A stretch of DNA of 20,492 nucleotides, from assembly GCA_030039005.1 (NCBI GenBank), contig JASHQT010000578.1:1-20492 (forward strand), in the 5' to 3' direction. This stretch comes from Bryobacteraceae bacterium (GTDB taxonomy: Bacteria; Acidobacteriota; Terriglobia; Bryobacterales; Bryobacteraceae). The notes below the pieces were generated by a model. The model searched no databases and was not told the origin of the DNA. It was given only the letters and a program-made list of their open reading frames with translations. Below, one piece after another: positions 7,983 through 15,518 of this stretch (position 1 is its first letter; every line of letters begins with the position of its first letter). A program made the translations under genes and the position numbers.

Positions 7983-8911
7983 AACGGCAGATCGACGTTG
8001 CCGCCGGACAAGATCACGCCCAGGCGTGGGGCGGAGATCTTACGCGTCATCACGGCGGCGGCCGAAGCAGCGCCGCTCGGTTCCACCAGCATCTTCATGC
8101 GCGTGAGCAGGAAACGCATGGCGTCGCGGATTTCGGCGTCGCTCACCAGGACGATATCTTCCACGTGCTTTTGAATCACTGGGAAGGTGAGCACGCCGGG
8201 CTGGGTTGCGCGCAAGCCGTCGGCAATGGTTGCGGGCATGGGAACGGAGACGCGCTTACCGGCGCGGAGCGACAGCAGCGTGTCGTTGCCCTGCTCCGGC
8301 TCGACGCCGAAAATGCGAAGGGCGGGGCGCATCGCGTGAGCGGCGATGGAGCTGCCGGAGATCAGACCTCCGCCGCCGATGGGCACGACGAGCGCATCCA
8401 GATCGGGGATTTCAGTGAGTAATTCCAAAGCCGCGGTGCCTTGGCCGGCGATGGTCCAGGGATGATCATAGGGCGGGACGATGCTGGCGCCGGTTTCGTT
8501 CGCGATCTTTTGGGCGATGGCCTCGCGATCCTCGGTGGCGCGATGGTAGGTGACGATGCGAGCGCCGTGCGCGCGCGTGGCCGCCATTTTGGAGGCGGGC
8601 GCATCGGCGGGCATCACGATGGTGGCCGCGATACCCGCGGATTCGGCGGCGATTGCCACGGCTTGCCCGTGGTTGCCGGACGAATAGGTGATGACGCCGC
8701 GCGGCAGATCGGCGGGCGGCATCGAAAGGATGAAGTTGGACGCGCCGCGGATTTTGAACGCGCCGCCGCGCTGGAAATTTTCGCACTTGAAGAAGACGCT
8801 CGCGCCGGCCAGTTCATCGAAGGTGCGCGAGGTGAACACGGGCGTGCGATGAACGAGCGCGCGCGTACGTTCGGCCGCGCCTTGAATGTCGGCGAATGAA
8901 ATTTCAGGCAC
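7979..8911 (-). CDS. PLP-dependent serine racemase / threonine dehydratase-type enzyme
   Basis: This is a 310-residue fold-type II PLP enzyme without the regulatory ACT domain of biosynthetic IlvA. The Schiff-base lysine is Lys53 in AFKIRGA; SSGNHGQA (77-84) contacts the cofactor, GGGGL (179-183) is the phosphate loop and ILSGGNVDL closes the active site. SSGNHGQ rather than SSGNHAQ is typical of eukaryotic-type serine racemase and threo-3-hydroxyaspartate dehydratase, with Ser78 as the likely second catalytic base. Glu204 and Asp210 in EPEQGND match the divalent-metal site of human serine racemase. Likely reactions are racemisation or dehydration of L-serine, or deamination of threonine or 3-hydroxyaspartate; sequence alone does not separate them. 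It starts 6 bp after the upstream dehydrogenase gene on the same strand, so the two are one operon. Confidence 0.85.
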   Translation of the reverse strand: MPEISFADIQGAAERTRALVHRTPVFTSRTFDELAGASVFFKCENFQRGGAFKIRGASNFILSMPPADLPRGVITYSSGNHGQAVAIAAESAGIAATIVMPADAPASKMAATRAHGARIVTYHRATEDREAIAQKIANETGASIVPPYDHPWTIAGQGTAALELLTEIPDLDALVVPIGGGGLISGSSIAAHAMRPALRIFGVEPEQGNDTLLSLRAGKRVSVPMPATIADGLRATQPGVLTFPVIQKHVEDIVLVSDAEIRDAMRFLLTRMKMLVEPSGAASAAAVMTRKISAPRLGVILSGGNVDLPF

Positions 8912-8917
8912 CGGGGC

Positions 8918-9883
8918 TTAGTAACCAGCCTGCTTATCGACGATAAATTCGAGAGGCTGGCCGTTGCGGAATCGCTCGAAGTTTTCGATAAATTGATCGA
9001 CGGCCAGGGCCATCCAGCCGGTGGTATGGTCGGCGCAATGCGGGGAGAGCAGCACGTTTTCCATGCGCCAGAAGGGGTGGCCGGCGGGGAGCGGTTCGGT
9101 TTCGTATACGTCCAGCGCGGCACCGCGAATGATGGATTGCCGGAGCGCGGAGATGAGCGCCTGTTCCTCTACCACTGCGCCGCGGCCAACGTTGATGAAC
9201 ACGGCCGTGTTCTTCATGAAGTGAAACTCATTGCCGCCGATCATGCCTTGCGTCTCGGGCGTGAGAGGCGCGGCCGCCAACACGTAATCGGAGAGGCCGA
9301 GCATTTCAGTCAACTGTTCGCGCGCGAAGGATTGTTCGAGGAGGGGATCTTCCTGGGCGGGAGCGCGGCGGCGGACGGCCATCACCTTCATGCCGAGCGC
9401 GTGAGCCAAGCGCGCGGTTTCGCGGCCGATGCCGCCGTAGCCGACGATGCCGAGGGTCTGCGCGCGCAGAAACGAGACGTCGAATTGCTCCCAGCGAGAG
9501 CCTTCCTGTTGGCGGATGAGCCGGCGCAGATCTTTGGCGAAGAACAGCATCGCCGCGATGGCGAATTCGGCCAGCGCGGGACCGAACACACCGCGGCCGT
9601 TGGTGAGGGGGACGGGGCTCGAAACGAGTTCGGGCGACAAAACTTTTTCGACGCCGGCCGAAAGCGCGTGGACCCATTTGAGCCGCGTGGCGAGCGGCAG
9701 AATCGCGCTCAGCTTGGCGCCATCGTGGAAGCCGTTGAGGATCACGTTAGCGTCGGGAGCATGCTCTTTGAGGAAATCCAGATCGTCGCTGGTATGCACG
9801 GTAACGGGCTGCGGAAGCTTGTCGAGGTGACGCACGAACGGATAGCGCGGATTGGAAATGACCAGGAGCGTGATGGGGTCCAT
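8918..9883 (-). CDS. D-2-hydroxyacid dehydrogenase, NAD(P)-dependent
   Basis: The 321-residue product has the two-domain layout of the D-isomer-specific 2-hydroxyacid dehydrogenases. The Rossmann motif is GYGGIG (149-154 region) with IVGYGG before it. The catalytic trio is complete: Arg234 in NVGRGAVVEE, Glu263 in DVYETEPLP and His282 in LLSPHCADHT. It reversibly reduces a 2-oxoacid to a D-2-hydroxyacid in the cytosol. Two arginines in AVRRRAP (169-175) follow the second Rossmann strand, where a phosphate of NADPH can be bound, so NADP use (as in the glyoxylate/hydroxypyruvate reductase branch) is possible but not shown. It is the first gene of a two-gene operon with the PLP enzyme. Its ATG is 83 bp from the divergent selA start and no clear ribosome site is seen. 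Confidence 0.88.
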   Translation of the reverse strand: MDPITLLVISNPRYPFVRHLDKLPQPVTVHTSDDLDFLKEHAPDANVILNGFHDGAKLSAILPLATRLKWVHALSAGVEKVLSPELVSSPVPLTNGRGVFGPALAEFAIAAMLFFAKDLRRLIRQQEGSRWEQFDVSFLRAQTLGIVGYGGIGRETARLAHALGMKVMAVRRRAPAQEDPLLEQSFAREQLTEMLGLSDYVLAAAPLTPETQGMIGGNEFHFMKNTAVFINVGRGAVVEEQALISALRQSIIRGAALDVYETEPLPAGHPFWRMENVLLSPHCADHTTGWMALAVDQFIENFERFRNGQPLEFIVDKQAGY

Positions 9884-9966
9884 GAAACCAGGAAGATAAC
9901 ACAGGCCTGCATCCGCCGCCTTCGTCGGCGTCTACGCGGCGGCCTTTACGCGGTAAGATCAGTGGC

Positions 9967-11298
9967 GTGGCGGCCCCAAACCCATTGCGCGATCTGCCTG
10001 CCGTGGACCAGGTGCTCGGGGCGCTGGGTCATCTGGAGGGGCGATTTCCGCGGGCGTTGATCGTCGAAGAGGTGCGGAGGGCGATCGAAGACGCGCGCGA
10101 AGAGATCCGTGCGGGAAGGCTCGGCGCATCCGCGGGCATCGTAGAGTGCGTGGAGCGTAATCTTGCGAAGCTCGAAGCGCCTTCGCTGCGGCGCGTCATC
10201 AATGCCACGGGCGTGGTGCTGCACACCAATCTTGGCCGCGCGCCGCTCGCGCGGTTCGATCCGCTGTTCGGCTATTCGAACCTGGAGTACGATCTCGCGG
10301 TCGGGAGGCGCGGCAAGCGCGATGTGCACGCTGCGGAGCTGATCGAGCGGCTGACGGGCGCGCGGGGGATCGCGGTGAACAACAACGCCGCGGCAATTTA
10401 CCTGGCTTTGAACGAGCTGGCTGCGGGATTCGAAGTGGTGGTGTCGCGTGGGGAGCTGATCGAGATTGGCGACGGATTTCGCATCCCCGAAATCATGCAG
10501 CGCTCGGGCGCGATTCTGCGCGAAGTGGGGACCACCAACCGGACGCATATCGGCGACTATCGCGAGGCGATCAACGAACGCACGCGGCTGCTGCTGCGCG
10601 TGCATCCGAGCAACTTTCGCATCCAGGGGTTCACCGCGCGGCCCGAGTTGCGCGACCTGGCGGCGCTGGCCGCTGAGCGCGGCATTCCGCTATACGAAGA
10701 CCTGGGCAGCGGGTGCGTGGCGGACCTGCGGGCATTCGGCGTGGACGAGCCGCTGGTCGGGGACAGTATTCGCGCGGGCGTGAACTTGGTGTCCTTCAGC
10801 GGCGACAAATTGCTGGGCGGTCCGCAGGCGGGGATTCTGGCCGGGGACGCCGAGTTAATTGCACGGCTGCGCCGCAATCCGATGTTCCGCGCGCTGCGCC
10901 TGGATAAGGTGATCTACCAGGCGCTGCAAACAACGTTGCGCCATCTTGTTTTGGAGCGTTGGGACCGGATTCCGGCACTGCGCATGATCTCGCAATCGAG
11001 CGGCGAACTGCGGGCGCGCTCCGAACGAATGTTGGAACACTTAGGTGGCGTGAGGACGGAACTGATCGAGGGCAGTTCGGTGATCGGCGGAGGGTCGACG
11101 CCCGAGCAACCGCTCCGGACCTGGCTGATCGCGATCGATTGCGACGATGTCGCCGATGCCGAGCGGCGCTGCCGCGCGGGCGATCCGCCGGTAGTGGCGC
11201 GCATCGAAGACGGACGGCTGCTGATCGATCTGCGCACGGTGTTCGAAGAGGAAGAAGCGGACCTCGCGCGCGTGCTCAAAGCTGCGACAAAAGCATAG
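9967..11298 (+). CDS. selA: L-seryl-tRNA(Sec) selenium transferase
   Basis: SelA converts seryl-tRNA(Sec) to selenocysteinyl-tRNA(Sec) using selenophosphate, in the cytosol, as a PLP-dependent decamer in bacteria. The 443 residues align throughout with E. coli SelA (463): RRVINATGVVLHTNLGRAPL (76-95), LEYDLAVGRRGKRD (106-119), VNNNAAAIYLALNE, VSRGELIEIGDGFRIPEIM, EVGTTNRTH, and the PLP-lysine motif SFSGDKLLGGPQAG with Lys281. The C-terminal part ends with the usual ARIEDGRLLIDLRTV strand. The start is GTG at 9967; no Shine-Dalgarno is visible and a TAAGAT lies 7 nt upstream. selB, selD and selC are not in the window. The last 23 bp overlap the convergent peptidase gene. The identification is secure; selenocysteine use itself is inferred. 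Confidence 0.96.
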   Translation: MAAPNPLRDLPAVDQVLGALGHLEGRFPRALIVEEVRRAIEDAREEIRAGRLGASAGIVECVERNLAKLEAPSLRRVINATGVVLHTNLGRAPLARFDPLFGYSNLEYDLAVGRRGKRDVHAAELIERLTGARGIAVNNNAAAIYLALNELAAGFEVVVSRGELIEIGDGFRIPEIMQRSGAILREVGTTNRTHIGDYREAINERTRLLLRVHPSNFRIQGFTARPELRDLAALAAERGIPLYEDLGSGCVADLRAFGVDEPLVGDSIRAGVNLVSFSGDKLLGGPQAGILAGDAELIARLRRNPMFRALRLDKVIYQALQTTLRHLVLERWDRIPALRMISQSSGELRARSERMLEHLGGVRTELIEGSSVIGGGSTPEQPLRTWLIAIDCDDVADAERRCRAGDPPVVARIEDGRLLIDLRTVFEEEEADLARVLKAATKA

Positions 11299-12418
11299 CC
11301 AGCAGCGCGGTGCGATCCGCGATGCGATCGAGCAGAATGCTTTCGTTGGCCGCGTGCGCGCCTTCACCCACGCCGCCCAATCCATCGAGCGTAGGAACGC
11401 CGAGCGCGGCGGTGAAATTGCCGTCCGAACCGCCGCCGGTGGACGATTCTTCGAGTTTGGTGCCCAGCTCCTTCGCGCACTCCCGCGCCTTCTCGAAAAG
11501 GCCACGAATGGCGGGCGAACGCTCCATGGGCGGACGATTGAGCCCGCCCTCCACGAAAATCGAGCAGCGTTTGTCGATGGGGCGCAGCGCGCGGAATTTC
11601 TTATCGAGCGCGGCGGCGTCCTTGGCTTTGGCAATGCGGATGTCGACTTCGGCGCGCGCTTCGGCCGCCACGACGTTGGGGCGCGTGCCGCCGGAGATCA
11701 CGCCGGGATTCACGGTGATGCCCTGCTTCCGATTCGTCAACGCGGCGATCTTCGGGATCTGGCGCGCCAGTTCCAGCACGGCGCTCGCGCCGGCCTCGAA
11801 ATCGACGCCCGCGTGCGAGGCTTTGCCTTTCACGGTGACCGTATAATCGCCGACGCCTTTGCGCGCGGTCTTAAGCTTGCCTTTGAGACCCGTGCCCGGC
11901 TCGAGCAGCAGCGCGAAGGCGCTGTGGCGCGCGGCCTCTTCCGTGAACGCGCGGGAGGTGTGGCTGCCGACTTCTTCGTCCGAATTGGCCTGGAACAAAA
12001 TATTTCGCCGCACAGGGATTTCGAGCATGCGGAGGGTGTGGATGGCGAAAATGAAGAATGCGATGCCGGATTTCATGTCGAGCACCCCGGGGCCCCACAA
12101 GCGGCCCTCCTCCTCGCGCAGCGGCATTTGCGCCAGCGTGCCCAGCGGCCAGACGGTGTCGGAATGCGCGAGCACCAGGATCTTGCCGCCGTCGGGTTTC
12201 GCGCCCGGCAGTTTGAATTCGGCGCGCAGGTGATGGCCGAAGCGTCCGCCGGGCAGGGTTTTCACGTTGGCCGCCCCGTCCAGGCGTTCGGCGAGGAGCT
12301 GGACGAAACGGTTGACGGCGTGAGGCTGGTCGCTGGGCGACTCGCACCTGGCCAACTCGCGAATGAGAGCGACGATGGACGGTTGCTTGGCCTCCGCAAA
12401 AGCAAGGAACGGATGCAC
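11276..12418 (-). CDS. M20-family zinc metallopeptidase (carboxypeptidase G2-like)
   Basis: The 380-residue protein has the M20 di-zinc site: His85 and catalytic Asp87 in LAHSDTVWPLG, bridging Asp114 in GPGVLDMKSG, the catalytic Glu pair in NSDEEVGS (146-152), Glu173 in LLEPG and His355 in GEGAHAANES. His202 in GKASHAGVDF sits in the lid/dimerisation domain (about 180-290) and completes the active site of the partner subunit. The sequence style is closest to glutamate carboxypeptidase/CPG2 and ArgE/DapE-type hydrolases, which cut a C-terminal or N-acyl amino acid; the substrate is not predictable. There is no signal peptide, so it is cytosolic. The start is GTG at 12418 and is fixed from above, since an in-frame stop lies two codons upstream. 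It is divergent from fabZ with 24 bp between the start codons. Confidence 0.9.
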   Translation of the reverse strand: MHPFLAFAEAKQPSIVALIRELARCESPSDQPHAVNRFVQLLAERLDGAANVKTLPGGRFGHHLRAEFKLPGAKPDGGKILVLAHSDTVWPLGTLAQMPLREEEGRLWGPGVLDMKSGIAFFIFAIHTLRMLEIPVRRNILFQANSDEEVGSHTSRAFTEEAARHSAFALLLEPGTGLKGKLKTARKGVGDYTVTVKGKASHAGVDFEAGASAVLELARQIPKIAALTNRKQGITVNPGVISGGTRPNVVAAEARAEVDIRIAKAKDAAALDKKFRALRPIDKRCSIFVEGGLNRPPMERSPAIRGLFEKARECAKELGTKLEESSTGGGSDGNFTAALGVPTLDGLGGVGEGAHAANESILLDRIADRTALLAMLLSQL

Positions 12419-12425
12419 TGCCTGT

Positions 12426-12432
12426 TATAATA
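12426..12432. promoter_or_regulatory. overlapping divergent -10 elements for fabZ and the M20 peptidase
   Basis: The 24-bp gap between the two divergent start codons holds an A/T island. Read on the plus strand it gives a perfect TATAAT (12426-12431), 11 nt before the fabZ ATG; on the minus strand it gives TATTAT (12427-12432), 8 nt before the peptidase GTG. Normal spacing would place transcription starts within about 2-5 nt of each start codon. No convincing -35 box is visible. Neither gene has a Shine-Dalgarno site. Confidence 0.5.
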
Positions 12433-12442
12433 GCCAGTTCTC

Positions 12443-12892
12443 ATGCCCTGCCTCGATATCCAGGAGATTCGCGACATTTTGCCGCACCGCTACCCGATGC
12501 TGCTGGTGGACAAGATTGTGGAGCTGGAGGAAGAACGCATCGTCGGAATCAAGAACGTAACCACCAACGAGCCGTTTTTCACCGGGCACTTTCCGGATTA
12601 TCCGGTGATGCCGGGCGTGCTGGTGGTGGAGGCGATGGCGCAGGTGGCGGGGGTGCTCGTGTTGAAATCGCTGCCGGACCGCAAGAACAAACTCGTGCTG
12701 CTGGCCACCATAGAAGAGGCCAAGTTTCGCGGCAAGGTGCGGCCGGGCGATCAGCTTCGCATTGAGATGAAGGTTACCAAACGCAAAGCGGCGATCGCGA
12801 AAATGCACGGGCAGGCCAGCGTGGATGGAACGGTGGTGGCCGAAGCGATCCTGATGTGCGTGCTGCAGGATCGCCAAGCGGGAGTGGCTTAA
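12443..12892 (+). CDS. fabZ: 3-hydroxyacyl-[acyl-carrier-protein] dehydratase
   Basis: FabZ removes water from 3-hydroxyacyl-ACP to give trans-2-enoyl-ACP and so decides how much 3-hydroxyacyl-ACP is left for lipid A. The 149-residue product shows LDIQEIRDILPHRYPMLLVD at the N terminus and the hot-dog-fold active site FFTGHFPDYPVMPGVLVVEA with His49 and Glu63, the same numbering as in Pseudomonas FabZ. The length is typical. ATG 12443 is the first possible start because an in-frame TAG lies at 12431-12433. It has no ribosome site and a TATAAT 11 nt upstream. It heads a run with lpxA (7 bp gap), the classical fabZ-lpxA pairing, so its job here is tied to lipid A and phospholipid balance. Confidence 0.96.
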   Translation: MPCLDIQEIRDILPHRYPMLLVDKIVELEEERIVGIKNVTTNEPFFTGHFPDYPVMPGVLVVEAMAQVAGVLVLKSLPDRKNKLVLLATIEEAKFRGKVRPGDQLRIEMKVTKRKAAIAKMHGQASVDGTVVAEAILMCVLQDRQAGVA

Positions 12893-12899
12893 GCCGCGC

Positions 12900-13676
12900 A
12901 TGGCGATACATGCGGCGGCGATCGTCGATGCGCGGGCGCGCATCGCGGAAAGCGCGGAAATCGGTCCGGGCTGCATGATCGGCGCGGACGTGGAAATCGG
13001 CGCGCGCACCCGCCTGATGGCGCACGTCTACGTGGAAGGCGTCACCGCGATCGGCGAAGACAACATTTTCTTTCCGTATTCGACGGTGGGCGTGGCGTCG
13101 CAGGATTTGAAATACAAAGGCGAGCGTGCCGAGACGCGGATCGGGAGCCGGAACAAAATTCGCGAATTTGTTTCCATTCATCGCGGCACGCAAGGCGGAG
13201 GCCTGGTGACGCAGATCGGCGACGACAACCTGGTGATGGCCTATGCCCACGTGGCGCACGATGTGAAGATCGGCAATCACACGCAGCTCGGGAACGCGGT
13301 GACGTTCGCGGGACACGTGACGGTGGAAGATTGGGCGGTGATCGAGGCGTTCAGCGGCGTGCACCAATTCTGCCGCATCGGCCAGCACGCGTTCGTAGGC
13401 GGCTACAGTGTGGTGACGCGGGACGTGCTGCCGTATTCGATGACCGTGAGCCCGCGGGAGGCGCGGGTTTTCGGGGAGAACAAAGTCGGGCTGGAGCGGC
13501 GGGGATTCGGGAAGAGTTCTATCGAGGGGCTGCACAAGGCGTTCCGGATTTTGACGAAGTCGGGATTGAACACCACGCAGGCCGTGGAGCGGATTCGCGC
13601 CGAAGTGGCGGAGTGCCCCGAGGTCTGCGAGCTGCTCCAGTTCATCGAACACAGCGAGCGCGGATTCGTGAAGTGA
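12900..13676 (+). CDS. lpxA: acyl-ACP--UDP-N-acetylglucosamine O-acyltransferase
   Basis: LpxA moves a 3-hydroxyacyl chain from ACP to the 3-position of UDP-GlcNAc, the first step of lipid A synthesis in the cytosol. The 258 residues (E. coli 262) form a left-handed beta helix of hexapeptide repeats such as AEIGPGCMIGADVEIG, followed by the helical C-terminal domain starting near LERRGFGKSSIEGL. The catalytic His is His120 in AHVAHDVKIGN (E. coli His125); NQDLKY-type and SIHRGTQGGGL motifs are present. In the acyl-chain ruler region QHAFVGGYS the residue matching E. coli Gly173 is Gly168, which by analogy suits a long (about C14) hydroxyacyl chain. It sits between fabZ and lpxI in one run. 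If the downstream MocA-type gene is GnnA-like, this enzyme may instead acylate a 3-amino sugar. Confidence 0.96.
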   Translation: MAIHAAAIVDARARIAESAEIGPGCMIGADVEIGARTRLMAHVYVEGVTAIGEDNIFFPYSTVGVASQDLKYKGERAETRIGSRNKIREFVSIHRGTQGGGLVTQIGDDNLVMAYAHVAHDVKIGNHTQLGNAVTFAGHVTVEDWAVIEAFSGVHQFCRIGQHAFVGGYSVVTRDVLPYSMTVSPREARVFGENKVGLERRGFGKSSIEGLHKAFRILTKSGLNTTQAVERIRAEVAECPEVCELLQFIEHSERGFVK

Positions 13677-13697
13677 GGGGCGCATGAGCGTAAGCGA

Positions 13698-14522
13698 ATG
13701 TCGAATATGTCCCGCTACGGCATGATCGCCGGCAGCGGCCGGTTTCCGGTGTTGGCGCTCGAAACCGCTCGCGCGGCGGGCGATGACGTGGTGGTGGTGG
13801 CGCTCAAGGAAGAAGCGTCGCCGGAAGTGGAACAGCTCACCCGGCGCTGCTACTGGATTTCACTCGGCCAGCTTTCGCGGCTGATCGAAATCCTGAAAGA
13901 AGAGGGCATCACCGAAGTGATGATGGCGGGGCAGGTGAAGCACGCCAAGATTTTTTCGACCATCCGGCCGGATTGGAAGCTGGTGAAGCTGCTGGCGAGC
14001 TTGAAACAAAAGAACACCGATGCGTTGATCGGCGGCGTGGCGCAGATTCTGGACGAAGAGGGCATTCACCTGGCCGATTCGACGCTGCTGCTGAAGCCGC
14101 TGCTGGCAAGCGCCGGCGTGCTGAGCAAACGCAAGCCCAACGCGGAGGAAGAGCGCGACATCGCTTATGGCCGGAGAATCGCGAACACGCTGGCGGGGAT
14201 GGATGTGGGGCAAAGCGTCGCGATCTGCGACGGCGCGTGCGTCGCGGTGGAGGCGATGGAAGGAACGGATGCGATGTTGGAACGGGCGGCGTCGCTCGTA
14301 AACGGCAAGCCGCTACGGCTGGTGAAGGTGTCGCGGCGGCGCGGCCATTTGCTGTTCGACGTTCCGGTCGCCGGGCCCGGAACGATGGAGGCGATGCACA
14401 AAGCCGGGGCGACGGCGCTGGCCGTGGACGCGGGGCGGACGCTGCTGCTCGATCGAGAGGCGATGCTGGCGCGGGCGAACGAATGCGGAATTAGCGTGGT
14501 GGGATGTGAAGCGGAGCAATAG
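13698..14522 (+). CDS. lpxI: UDP-2,3-diacylglucosamine pyrophosphatase, LpxI type
   Basis: LpxI cleaves UDP-2,3-diacylglucosamine to lipid X and UMP, the fourth step of lipid A synthesis; it replaces the unrelated LpxH of enterics. The 274-residue protein has the family N terminus YGMIAGSGRFPVLALE, the middle block VMMAGQVKHAKIF, the stretch DGACVAVEAMEGTDAML, and the catalytic-domain motif FDVPVAGPGTM with Asp221, which I equate with the essential Asp225 of Caulobacter LpxI. Two starts are possible, ATG 13698 and ATG 13707 (MSRYGMIAG); the second gives a more usual N terminus and neither has a strong ribosome site. It lies 21 bp after lpxA, and its stop codon directly abuts the next ATG, so it is part of the lipid A transcript. 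Confidence 0.92.
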   Translation: MSNMSRYGMIAGSGRFPVLALETARAAGDDVVVVALKEEASPEVEQLTRRCYWISLGQLSRLIEILKEEGITEVMMAGQVKHAKIFSTIRPDWKLVKLLASLKQKNTDALIGGVAQILDEEGIHLADSTLLLKPLLASAGVLSKRKPNAEEERDIAYGRRIANTLAGMDVGQSVAICDGACVAVEAMEGTDAMLERAASLVNGKPLRLVKVSRRRGHLLFDVPVAGPGTMEAMHKAGATALAVDAGRTLLLDREAMLARANECGISVVGCEAEQ

Positions 14523-15479
14523 ATGAACAAGATTCGAGTCGCCGTCATCGGCGCGGGTGTGTTCGGCCGGCATCACCTGCGCGTTCTGAGCCAATCGCTG
14601 AATGCCACGCTGGTGGGCGTGGTGGATGCCGATCCGGAGCGGGCCGCGCAAGCCGCGGCGGAGCATAATTGCGAGACATTTGCGACGCTTGGCGAACTCA
14701 TTGGCAACGTGGACGCGGCCGTGGTAGCGGCGCCGACGTCGCTGCACGCCGAGGTCGGCTGCGAGCTGCTGGCATCGGGAATCGATGTGCTGGTCGAAAA
14801 GCCGATCGCCAGCGACCTTCGCTCCGCGCGGCGGCTGGTGAATACGGCAGCCGAATATGGTCGCATCCTGCAAGTGGGCCACCTGGAGCGCTTCAATCCG
14901 GCGGTGACGGCGCTGGAGAAGATCATTACCATTCCGCTGTTCTTCGAAATTCACCGGCTCAGCCTGTTCAGCCCTCGCAGCCTGGATGTGGATGTGGTGC
15001 TGGATCTGATGATTCATGACCTGGACATCGTGCTGCATCTCGCCGGGGCGATGCCGGAGGAGATTCGCGCGGCGGGGATCTCCATTCTCTCGGACAAGGT
15101 GGACATCGCGAACGTGCGGCTGGCATTCCCTGGCGGCTCGATCGCCAACTTGACCGCCAGCCGGGTTTCCACCGAGCGCGTGCGCAAGCTCCGGCTATTT
15201 CAGCCGCACCAATACATCTCGCTCGATTACCAGAAGCAGGAAGCCGTTGCCTTTACAGTTTCTGACAATCAGCAGATCGGGTTTCAGCCTTTGGCAGTGC
15301 TTAAAGAAGAGCCGCTGCGGCTGGAGATCGAGTCATTTCTCGATTGCGTGGCGCGCCGGTCGCCGCCGCTGGTTTCGGGCGTTGAGGGGCTGCGCGCGCT
15401 CGAAGTGGCGCTGGCGATTCTTGATAAAATCGAAGAGCACACGAAGTTAGTCACCCAACGGCTGCAGGCGCGGACGTAG
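14523..15479 (+). CDS. Gfo/Idh/MocA oxidoreductase in lipid A cluster, possibly UDP-GlcNAc 3-dehydrogenase (GnnA-like)
   Basis: The 318-residue product is a two-domain NAD(P)-dependent sugar oxidoreductase. The Rossmann motif is VAVIGAGVFGRHH near the N terminus, the EKP motif is in VLVEKPIASD, and the active-site stretch is VGHLERFNPAV followed by the catalytic DLMIHDLDIVLHL helix. The ATG follows the lpxI stop with no gap, and GGAG lies 6 nt upstream, so it is co-translated with lpxI. Genes of this family stand beside lpxA in several bacteria; in Acidithiobacillus ferrooxidans the neighbour GnnA oxidises C3 of UDP-GlcNAc and, with the aminotransferase GnnB, makes the 2,3-diamino sugar used for lipid A. 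No GnnB is in the window, so the function is inferred from family and context. Another UDP-sugar dehydrogenase role remains possible. Confidence 0.75.
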   Translation: MNKIRVAVIGAGVFGRHHLRVLSQSLNATLVGVVDADPERAAQAAAEHNCETFATLGELIGNVDAAVVAAPTSLHAEVGCELLASGIDVLVEKPIASDLRSARRLVNTAAEYGRILQVGHLERFNPAVTALEKIITIPLFFEIHRLSLFSPRSLDVDVVLDLMIHDLDIVLHLAGAMPEEIRAAGISILSDKVDIANVRLAFPGGSIANLTASRVSTERVRKLRLFQPHQYISLDYQKQEAVAFTVSDNQQIGFQPLAVLKEEPLRLEIESFLDCVARRSPPLVSGVEGLRALEVALAILDKIEEHTKLVTQRLQART

Positions 15480-15518
15480 CAACGTCGGCGGGGCGATCAA
15501 CGTCATTTATTCGCAAAC

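Noticed and set aside
9913..9942. Inverted repeat CCGCCGC / GCGGCGG in the selA-dehydrogenase gap
   Set aside because: Short GC-only arms with a 16-nt loop are expected by chance at this base composition; no T-run follows and no riboswitch class is recognised.
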